From Aquificales bacterium (GTDB taxonomy: Bacteria; Aquificota; Aquificia; Aquificales; Aquificaceae): a stretch of 18,114 nucleotides of DNA. The translations under genes and the position numbers were made by a program. The notes under the pieces were generated by a model. It saw nothing but the letters and a program-made list of their open reading frames with translations, was not told where the DNA came from and made no database searches. Below, one piece after another: positions 13,606 to 18,114 of the stretch. The stretch lies in NCBI GenBank assembly GCA_015491275.1, contig WFWF01000131.1:1-18114 (forward strand), written 5' to 3'. Positions within the stretch are counted from its first letter, which is position 1; the number at the start of each line of letters is the position of its first letter.

Positions 13606-13883
13606 CCGCAACCCTCCGCTCTATTTAGATTCAAGAATGCATTCAACAGCTCTATAGCCTCTTCAAGAGACACCGGCTCCTTGTAATATTGGATTACTTT
13701 ACCGAACTCGATTAACCTTGCCCTGAAAGGCGGTTGAATCCTGTTGAATATATCGTTATAGCTGTCTTTCTTAATACGGAAGTACCAGGCAAGCTTGAAT
13801 ATTCCTCTGGCAACCTCTATCAATCCCTCACTGCCCCTGTAAAAGATAAGATTTTCAAACTCTACTTCCCTCCTGTCATCCAT
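13536..13883 (-). CDS. Unknown small cytoplasmic protein of the transfer cluster
   Basis: 115 residues, mostly helical by composition. No transmembrane segment or motif is recognised; a CGC occurs near residue 92. The start has GGGAG 8 nt upstream and overlaps the end of the lytic transglycosylase gene by 22 bp; its own 3' end overlaps the HTH gene by 70 bp. Overlap at both ends supports an operon and a real gene, but part of the C-terminus could be there only because of the overlapping frame. Confidence 0.55.
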   Translation of the reverse strand: MDDRREVEFENLIFYRGSEGLIEVARGIFKLAWYFRIKKDSYNDIFNRIQPPFRARLIEFGKVIQYYKEPVSLEEAIELLNAFLNLNRAEGCGCKRQKSSELDFLSGLFSLFVGR

Positions 13884-14416
13884 TTCATCAACTCCCGGTA
13901 AACACTAATCACATAATCAGATGTTTCTGATGCCCGTCCTGCACCCTTGTTATAGCAGTCAACAGTTTTCCAGCTGTTACCGAATCTATACCAACATAGG
14001 TTAAGTATGTAAGCACTGACACGAAGGTTATAGCACGGGTCTAAAAGGAATTCGGGATCAAGCCCCAGCTCTCTTATCCACCACCGGTTAATTTGACCCA
14101 AACCCGCGGAGTAGGAATATTTCTTTTCCTGCGCATATAATATCAGATTAAAAGCATCACTTTTATTGATCGGCATACAAGAATAGAGCACCTTGTTGCG
14201 GAGGCGCTTGAAGGGACAAGGAATATTTTTGTCTACATCCGGAGCTATGATTTCTATTGCGTAAGGATTTAAAGCGCTCTCGGTAGCAACAATAGCATAT
14301 AAAACATAAGGATTAAGGGAGTAAAGATATGCAGCCTCCTTAAGGCAATCTCCCCAGCCTCCCATCACCACATTCCCCCACAAAAAAAATCCTAATAAAA
14401 AGCACCCTTTCTTCAT
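13862..14416 (-). CDS. Secreted lytic transglycosylase (VirB1-like)
   Basis: 184 residues from the ATG at 14416. A signal peptide (MKKGCFLLGFFLWGNVVMGG) supports this start over longer readings up to 14578. The SLT domain shows catalytic glutamate E46 in AIVATESALNP, the GLGQIN motif near residue 106 and CYNKGAG near 161. Such enzymes cleave peptidoglycan glycan strands; in conjugation systems they open the wall for the secretion channel. Several cysteines suggest disulfides in the periplasm. No ribosome site is obvious for 14416 (an alternative ATG at 14443, MYSSE, has AGGA before it). The gene is divergent from the RHH gene and first in the leftward transfer cluster. Confidence 0.75.
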   Translation of the reverse strand: MKKGCFLLGFFLWGNVVMGGWGDCLKEAAYLYSLNPYVLYAIVATESALNPYAIEIIAPDVDKNIPCPFKRLRNKVLYSCMPINKSDAFNLILYAQEKKYSYSAGLGQINRWWIRELGLDPEFLLDPCYNLRVSAYILNLCWYRFGNSWKTVDCYNKGAGRASETSDYVISVYRELMKWMTGGK

Positions 14417-14488
14417 ACTATTATATGCTTCACTTGAATACATTTCCTGCATATTTTTTGTGCTATGAGTATTGTGAAAATGAGGAAT

Positions 14489-14848
14489 ATGAAAAGAAGG
14501 ATTACTGTGACGATTAATGCCCAGCTGTATAACATCATAGAAGAAGAAGCAGTTAGGAAGGAAACAAGTATGTCCCATATTGTGGAGGAATGTATAGAGA
14601 CATGCTTTATGCTGAGGAAGATTACCACAAGAAGATTAAAAGATATACTGTCGGAAAATGAGATAAAAGCATTAAAGGAAGTAAGCAAAAGGATAATAGA
14701 GAAACCTGTAAGCCATAGAATAATAGAGGATGAGTTAAAATCCCTTGTGGAAGCAAAAAAACTTTCACCAGCAGTAGCCAAGAATCTGGCAGAAAAAATA
14801 GGGAAGCTTTCGCAGTGTGAATTAAACCTCATAATCCCAATCATATAA
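14489..14848 (+). CDS. RHH (CopG/Arc-type) DNA-binding protein
   Basis: 119 residues from the ATG at 14489, which has TGAGGAAT just before it; in-frame ATGs at 14465 and 14480 are also open, so the start is uncertain. The N-terminal RRITVTINAQLYNIIEEEAVRKETSMSHIVEECIE reads as strand-helix-helix of the RHH fold. The C-terminal 70 residues are helical and charged and may oligomerise. It is divergent from the lytic transglycosylase gene with little space between them, so it probably represses itself and the transfer cluster; a role as a relaxosome accessory protein is another option. Confidence 0.65.
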   Translation: MKRRITVTINAQLYNIIEEEAVRKETSMSHIVEECIETCFMLRKITTRRLKDILSENEIKALKEVSKRIIEKPVSHRIIEDELKSLVEAKKLSPAVAKNLAEKIGKLSQCELNLIIPII

Positions 14849-14868
14849 TCAAATGCTCAAAGATAACC

Positions 14869-14889
14869 GCATATTTATATGCAGTTTTT
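14869..14889 (+). terminator. Terminator after the RHH gene
   Basis: Hairpin GCATAT/ATATGC (14869-14882) with a TT loop followed by AGTTTTT. The stem is AT-rich but the T run is good. Confidence 0.45.
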
Positions 14890-14900
14890 GATCCTATAGT

Positions 14901-14953
14901 TGCAAAAAATTGCATAAATTCGCCTTGAGTTTTCAGGTACTGGTCAATATACT
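14901..14953 (+). promoter_or_regulatory. Sigma-70 promoter with adjoining palindrome
   Basis: TTGAGT (14925-14930), 17-nt spacer, TATACT (14948-14953), followed by GGAGGG (14961-14966) and the ATG at 14975. Just upstream is TGCAA/TTGCA (14901-14914), a possible operator. Confidence 0.6.
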
Positions 14954-14974
14954 GAGCATAGGAGGGATACCGAG

Positions 14975-15352
14975 ATGGCATGGAAAAAACTTTATTATGA
15001 AAAAGATGATAAACCGGAAGTGTGGATCTCCATCGGAAAGGAAAGAGAAGGATATGAAGCATTATTAGAAGGAGACAATATTATAGGTTTTATTGAAAAA
15101 ATAACATACAGTGAGAAATTCAATCAGCCTATAGTTTCCCTCTTGTCGGAGGATAAAGCTCAAAGATATCTTATGTTTGCACCCCCTAACCTCATGCGTC
15201 AACTGAACGATCTGATGGAATTAATGGATGGTAAATCATACCTTGTTAGGATAACCTATTTAGGAAAAAAGAAGGCAAAAAACAAGGAAGGACTGCCGAT
15301 AACTTACCATGCATTTGAAATTGAATACAATGACGAAATTTGCAATCAGTAA
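14975..15352 (+). CDS. Small OB-fold-like protein, possibly single-strand DNA binding
   Basis: 125 residues, start supported by GGAGGG and a good promoter. The sequence alternates short beta-like strands with aromatic residues (MAWKKLYYEKDD, VWISIGKEREG, IGFIEKITYSEKF, YLVRITYLGKKKAKNKEGLPITYHAFEIEY). The last part resembles the strand pattern of OB-fold DNA-binding proteins from phages and plasmids, where a 'K-x-K-x-G-x-x-[FY]-x-x-F' strand pair is common. I do not recognise a named family. It lies between the RHH gene and the rep leader, so a role in replication or transfer of single-stranded DNA is reasonable but inferred. Confidence 0.55.
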   Translation: MAWKKLYYEKDDKPEVWISIGKEREGYEALLEGDNIIGFIEKITYSEKFNQPIVSLLSEDKAQRYLMFAPPNLMRQLNDLMELMDGKSYLVRITYLGKKKAKNKEGLPITYHAFEIEYNDEICNQ

Positions 15353-15520
15353 ATTCCCAGGGAGCCGACTCCCGGTCCATCTTACACTACACCCCGAATT
15401 TTAAATGCGTGCACGAGAAAATCCAATCACTTTGCCTGCGAAATCAAATAAACTTTGTAGAGTAAGAAAATTAAAATGGGAAAGGTTTTTAGTATAATTT
15501 AAATTGCGGGGATTACTATC
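15353..15520 (+). other. Rep upstream region: hairpin and shared 14-mer
   Basis: No gene. It contains a hairpin GGGAG/CTCCC (15360-15373, no T run), the 14-mer TCTTACACTACACC (15380-15393) shared with the AAA+ operon upstream region, and GTAGAGTAAGAA (15457-15468). The last is one mismatch from the inverse partner of that motif and lies just upstream of the rep promoter. Confidence 0.5.
15493..15498 (+). promoter_or_regulatory. -10 box of the rep promoter
   Basis: Perfect TATAAT without a recognisable -35 at 17 bp. The GTAGAGTAAGAA element at 15457-15468 ends just before the -35 zone and could bind an activator that replaces it. Confidence 0.45.
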
Positions 15521-15605
15521 ATGAAAGGAGGTGATGAAAGATGAGGTAGCGCGGGGACCGGGGAGAAAAGGGAAGAAAAGGATGTAAGGTTCAAAAGGAT
15601 GTAAG
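15521..15605 (+). promoter_or_regulatory. Rep leader with perfect Shine-Dalgarno and start-stop mini-ORFs
   Basis: AAAGGAGGTGAT (15524-15535), complementary to the 16S rRNA 3' end, lies 5 nt before ATG AGG TAG (15541-15549). A 7-codon ORF (15521-15544) overlaps it by ATGA. Two direct repeats AAAAGGATGTAAG (15576-15588, 15593-15605) each place ATG next to TAA. These look like sites that load and release or stall ribosomes in the leader, as in leader-peptide control of plasmid rep genes. Confidence 0.45.
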
Positions 15606-15653
15606 TTAAAAATAGCATATCTTAGTCTGTTTGTCAAGCATTTTCTCCCCGGT
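15557..15653. repeat. 13-bp perfect inverted repeat in the rep leader
   Basis: ACCGGGGAGAAAA (15557-15569) and TTTTCTCCCCGGT (15641-15653) enclose 71 nt with the two start-stop repeats. In RNA this makes a large stem-loop before the rep ribosome site (15687-15696). Confidence 0.7.
15609..15637 (-). promoter_or_regulatory. Antisense promoter in the rep leader (candidate countertranscript)
   Basis: Minus strand TTGACA (15637-15632), 17-nt spacer, TATTTT (15614-15609). A transcript from about 15602 would be complementary to the repeats, the left arm of the inverted repeat and the strong Shine-Dalgarno. That is the layout of plasmid antisense copy control. The boxes are seen; the RNA is inferred. 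Confidence 0.5.
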
Positions 15654-15701
15654 TAATTCTACCTTCTTAACAATTCCAAAAAAAATAGGGAGGTGTAAGC
15701 C

Positions 15702-16868
15702 ATGATGGTTAAAGAAGTAGCTATTTCAGATAGGAGAAGAAGATCGGGATGGTTCTGGATTGATAACGAAATTTTTGACATGGACCTTAATCCGACCGCA
15801 TTTGTCGTCTATTGCTTTTTGGTAAGAATAGCGGACAGAAGTTCCGAAGTAGCCTGTATATCAATCAGGAAAATGGCAAAACTTTTAAACATGTCCCCGA
15901 TAACTGTACAAAAAGCAATAAAGGAACTGGAAGAAGTTAACATGCTGAGGAAGCTCCGCCGTAAAACAGAAAAAGGAAACAATCTTGCTAATCTTTACCA
16001 GCTTACCTCAAAGGAAGAATGGAAATATCCGGATCAATTGGCGTATCAAAAAATGATACAGGGTGTGTCAAAAAATGACACGGGGGTGTGTCAAAAAATG
16101 ATACAGGGTGTGTCAAAAAATGACACACCCTGCGATGCGACGATACCCGAAACTATTGAGCCTCAGGTATCGGAAGGCTCGGAGCAGTCCTCTATCAATA
16201 ATTATAATGATCAAAAATCTAATTATCAAAAATTTATTAATCATCATCTAATAGACGATGAAAGAAAAGAATGTCAAAAAAAGAAAATAGAAAATAAAAA
16301 TGAAGAATATAGCATGGAAACTTATAAGCGGTTGCTAAATAAATGGGAAGATGCGCTTAAAAACTTAGAGCTAAAGCGAATATCCGACGCACAGGCGGTT
16401 TTCTTTTTGGAAAACTCGGCTCTTCCCGTTGAAAAAACAATTGAAGCCATAGCTAAAGATGACGGCAACCCCAAGGTAAGGGATCCGATTGCGTGTCTTT
16501 TCAGCACATTACCTCTCAAGTCAAAGAGGTATAAGTGGCTGTTGAAGATGGAAAATCCGCAGGAACAAAAATGGTTAAGCGCATTCAGGAAGAAGGTACA
16601 TGCTATTATCGCGCGTTGCAGGGAGTTGGGTATTGATTTAGATATAGATTTGAATTTGTGTAGTGTTTCCGGAAAAGAGGACGCGGAAAAATTTCTTACG
16701 GCTCTCAGAAAAAAAGTGTACAGATTAATATGGGAAAAAATAAATCCTGCTATGAGGAAAAAATTTGAAGAAAGGATAGAATCTGTAAAAAACAAAGAAT
16801 GGTGTGATTCCGTACTGGAATTGATGGTGATAAACCATTATAAAATGGGCGAGCTTTTTGCTATATAA
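15702..16868 (+). CDS. rep: Replication initiator with N-terminal winged helix (RepA_N/DnaD-like)
   Basis: 388 residues; AGGGAGGTG about 8 nt upstream (an ATG three bases later is equivalent). Residues 13-95 form a winged-helix domain: WFWIDNEIFDMDLNPTAFVV, then helix-turn-helix IRKMAKLLNMSPITVQKAIKEL and wing LRKLRRKTEKGNN, as in RepA_N and HTH_36-type plasmid initiators. Residues about 114-143 are encoded by four palindromic iterons and contain the repeated QKMIQGVSKNDT. A low-complexity N/Q/K-rich linker follows, then a helical C-terminal region (205-388). In RepA_N plasmids the origin lies inside the rep gene between the DNA-binding and C-terminal domains, which is what is seen here. It likely binds the iterons and starts theta replication. 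Regulation is discussed at the leader entries. Confidence 0.75.
   Translation: MMVKEVAISDRRRRSGWFWIDNEIFDMDLNPTAFVVYCFLVRIADRSSEVACISIRKMAKLLNMSPITVQKAIKELEEVNMLRKLRRKTEKGNNLANLYQLTSKEEWKYPDQLAYQKMIQGVSKNDTGVCQKMIQGVSKNDTPCDATIPETIEPQVSEGSEQSSINNYNDQKSNYQKFINHHLIDDERKECQKKKIENKNEEYSMETYKRLLNKWEDALKNLELKRISDAQAVFFLENSALPVEKTIEAIAKDDGNPKVRDPIACLFSTLPLKSKRYKWLLKMENPQEQKWLSAFRKKVHAIIARCRELGIDLDIDLNLCSVSGKEDAEKFLTALRKKVYRLIWEKINPAMRKKFEERIESVKNKEWCDSVLELMVINHYKMGELFAI
16043..16130. repeat. Four palindromic iterons inside rep (origin candidate)
   Basis: GTRTCA-AAAAA-TGAYAC at 16043-16059, 16065-16081, 16088-16104 and 16110-16126, spaced 22, 23 and 22 bp (two helical turns, same face). Each is a 17-bp inverted repeat. 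The last extends to 10-bp arms (GGGTGTGTCA / TGACACACCC, 16106-16130). Confidence 0.8.
16192..16260. other. AT-rich stretch next to the iterons (unwinding element candidate)
   Basis: Almost pure A/T with few G/C, starting about 60 bp after the last iteron and coding for the N/Q/I-rich linker. AT-rich DNA beside iterons is where many origins melt. No DnaA box was identified with confidence. Confidence 0.45.
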
Positions 16869-16873
16869 GGAAG

Positions 16874-17491
16874 CTATTCGTAAATTGATAAATGTTTCAT
16901 GTGCTTAGGAAGAGGAAACTTATCTACGAACTTTAATTTTATGATTTCTTCTTTTGTAAAACCGAGCTTTTCTTCCATGAAATTTTCAAGCTCTTTTAAA
17001 GATTCGTATAATCCACTGCAAGCACGAGCGTAAGCTTCTTTAAAGGTGGAAGAAACAAAACGTGCTCTTTCCGACGAACAAGCTGTAGAATATATATATC
17101 TACCACTTTTGAAATAATATGTAGCCATACTCAATGTACGCTCATCTTTAGCCGGATTAATTTTCTTTTTTTCCTCCAAAAACAAGACAACCTTTATAAA
17201 ACCACCTACTCTGCCGTAACTGTATACCACTGCACTTATACATGCTTCATCATCTCCGTACTTACAACTGAGTGTTATGAAAAATATAAAGGCATCTTCA
17301 AGAGACACGTTATACCCCACATGTCTACCCGTCGTGTCTACAATAAAGTAAGCTCTGGCTATTTCCTTACATGCTTTAGGTTGCTTTTTCAATAAGCAGT
17401 TATCAAGCAACACATTCGGATCAATATCAATTGCGAGCGAAATTCCGCAGAACAAAAACATGAATGTAAGTACACTTAATTTTCCAAACAT
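16874..17491 (-). CDS. Secreted Cys-paired Sel1-like protein
   Basis: 205 residues. Signal peptide 1-20 (MFGKLSVLTFMFLFCGISLA, cut before I-D). The mature part has helical segments with cysteine pairs 8-9 residues apart (C32/C41, C76/C84), the spacing of disulfide-linked Sel1-like repeats known from Helicobacter Hcp proteins, and further cysteines at about 138 and 158. Helical repeats of this kind bind other proteins. Ribosome site weak (GAAAG). The stop is 5 bp from the convergent rep stop. A periplasmic role in surface or transfer functions is a guess; a true Sel1 assignment needs a profile search. Confidence 0.5.
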   Translation of the reverse strand: MFGKLSVLTFMFLFCGISLAIDIDPNVLLDNCLLKKQPKACKEIARAYFIVDTTGRHVGYNVSLEDAFIFFITLSCKYGDDEACISAVVYSYGRVGGFIKVVLFLEEKKKINPAKDERTLSMATYYFKSGRYIYSTACSSERARFVSSTFKEAYARACSGLYESLKELENFMEEKLGFTKEEIIKLKFVDKFPLPKHMKHLSIYE

Positions 17492-17524
17492 TTTTCACTT
17501 TCATAATTATAAACTGGATTACTC

Positions 17525-17887
17525 TTAATGGCGTATATCTTTTATAAGTATATTTATTACAGTTTTAATGTTATTCAACTTTTGCTCTATTGATTGTATT
17601 TCTTCATCTATTCTTTTGAGTGCGTCTATCGCCTGTTTGTCTATTTCCTTAACGTCTGTTAATTTTCCGAGATATACCGATTTAACCCTTTCACCTTCCC
17701 TAACACTTTTGTATATGTATGGACCGTGTCCCCTGCCTTCTTTACATTTCCTACAGGTTTCTTTACCGCATTTTACATACCTGATTGTAAAACCTTGACG
17801 GGATAACTCTTCTTTTTCTTTCTTTAGTATCCTCGCTTTATTATTCAGTTTTTTTACAAGGGATTCAAGCTCTTTCAATTCTTTCAT
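17525..17887 (-). CDS. DUF6788-like coiled-coil protein with CGKxxC zinc-type motif
   Basis: 120 residues from the ATG at 17887. An ATG at 17896 (three residues longer) is in frame, but it lies only 2 nt after the -10 box of the promoter, so it would precede the transcript start. Helix (1-33), then a compact motif at about 38-75: VKCGKETCRKCKEGRGHGPYIYKSVREGERVKSVYLGK, where C-G-K-x-x-C-x-x-C and GHGPY are as in DUF6788. The rest is a long charged coiled coil. The function of the family is not known to me; the cysteines suggest zinc binding. The message may be nearly leaderless. Confidence 0.6.
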   Translation of the reverse strand: MKELKELESLVKKLNNKARILKKEKEELSRQGFTIRYVKCGKETCRKCKEGRGHGPYIYKSVREGERVKSVYLGKLTDVKEIDKQAIDALKRIDEEIQSIEQKLNNIKTVINILIKDIRH

Positions 17888-17898
17888 AGTTACCATAT

Positions 17899-17927
17899 AG
17901 AATATATTGACTTGTCCAACCTGTCAA
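17899..17927 (-). promoter_or_regulatory. Sigma-70 promoter of the DUF6788-like gene
   Basis: Minus strand TTGACA (17927-17922), 17 nt, TATTCT (17904-17899). An inverted repeat ATATTGAC / GTCAATAT (17904-17911, 17923-17930) covers both boxes, a likely operator. Confidence 0.6.
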
Positions 17928-17951
17928 TATTGTACTACTTTACGGAAAAAG

Positions 17952-17980
17952 TTGATAGGTTGTACTTCGGGCTATATAAT
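17952..17980 (+). promoter_or_regulatory. Sigma-70 promoter of the right-edge gene
   Basis: TTGATA (17952-17957), 17 nt, TATAAT (17975-17980). The expected transcript start falls at about the ATG at 17987, so the mRNA may be leaderless or may use the ATG at 17999, which has GGAAAG before it. Confidence 0.6.
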
Positions 17981-17986
17981 TTAAAC

Positions 17987-18114
17987 ATGCGGAAAGTGAT
18001 GGGCAGGAAGCGTAAAGGTATTTCTGTAAAGGACTTTGACAATGAAGAGCTTTGGCTAGAATTCAAGGCTTTGGTGGTTAAGAAAAGGATGAAAATTGCA
18101 GAAGCCTTGGAACA
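17987..18114 (+). CDS. RHH-type regulator, N-terminal part (runs off right edge)
   Basis: The frame is open from the ATG at 17987 to the window end (42 codons). After a basic N-terminus it reads ISVKDFDNEELWLEFKALVVKKRMKIAEALE, which fits strand-helix-turn-helix of CopG-like RHH proteins (DNEELWLEFKALVV as helix 1, MKIAEALE as helix 2). It is divergent from the DUF6788-like gene and could bind the inverted repeat between them. It may be a lone regulator or antitoxin; the missing downstream gene would decide. Confidence 0.55.
   Translation, partial: MRKVMGRKRKGISVKDFDNEELWLEFKALVVKKRMKIAEALE

Noticed and set aside
13862..14578. Longer start of the lytic transglycosylase at 14578
   Set aside because: The extra 54 residues are His/Asn/Phe-rich without sense, overlap the divergent RHH gene, and would bury the signal peptide.
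14413..14844. 143-codon minus-strand ORF opposite the RHH gene
   Set aside because: Serine/leucine-rich antisense translation; the plus-strand frame has a clear RHH domain.
15360..15373. GGGAG/CTCCC hairpin as a strong terminator
   Set aside because: Only 5 bp and no T run follows; kept only as part of the intergenic description.
16322..16795. 157-codon minus-strand ORF opposite rep
   Set aside because: Antisense shadow of the rep C-terminal part; no start signal.

Overview
The window looks like part of a plasmid or plasmid-like conjugative element of a thermophilic bacterium. The proteins are rich in K, E, I and V and poor in Q, the DNA is AT-rich, ribosome sites are strong (AGGAGG type) and promoters are of sigma-70 type. 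An Aquificota host is my best guess, but that is inference from composition and gene style, not from a marker gene. No rRNA, tRNA or insertion sequence was found. Both edges cut a gene: a secreted nuclease on the left and a ribbon-helix-helix (RHH) protein on the right.

Layout. (1) 1-1778: partition module. parA and a small RHH partner are bracketed by 9-bp tandem repeats, with a divergent pair encoding a membrane protein and a Cys-rich, SNase-like secreted protein. (2) 1860-2672: one unrecognised protein. (3) 2941-10108, all on the minus strand: a MoxR-type AAA+ ATPase, an acidic VWA protein, an HExxH peptidase, a MYG1-like DHH phosphoesterase and a compact Cas12f-like nuclease. These are followed by a structured tracrRNA-like region and a very short CRISPR array. 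(4) 10124-11356: a DUF996 membrane protein and an unknown protein. (5) 11357-14416, minus strand: conjugation-type genes (type IV coupling ATPase, HTH protein, unknown protein, lytic transglycosylase). (6) 14489-16868: an RHH protein, an OB-fold-like small protein, a complex leader and a replication initiator with iterons inside its coding sequence. (7) 16874-18114: a Sel1-like secreted protein, a DUF6788-like protein and a partial RHH gene, the last two divergent.

The best candidate for a distinctive system is region 3. The Cas12f-like gene has all three RuvC residues and both zinc CxxC pairs, and no cas1, cas2 or cas4 is present. Between gene and array, on the same strand, lies an RNA-like region of about 170 nt. 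It has four folded elements, a long anti-repeat that can pair with repeat nt 1-22, and a second anti-repeat in a hairpin loop that matches the last 7 nt of the repeat. This is the dual anti-repeat layout known for type V-F (Cas12f1) guide RNAs. The genes upstream (AAA+, VWA, peptidase, phosphoesterase) run in the same direction with gaps of -4, 5, 43 and 54 bp, so a functional link is possible but unproven.

Two further signals stand out. The AAA+ gene has an unusual crowd of perfect inverted repeats (8-12 bp arms) inside its coding sequence. The rep gene is preceded by what reads as a copy-control leader (perfect Shine-Dalgarno before tiny ORFs, a 13-bp inverted repeat, an antisense promoter), and its coding sequence carries four palindromic iterons followed by an AT-rich stretch, a plausible in-gene origin.
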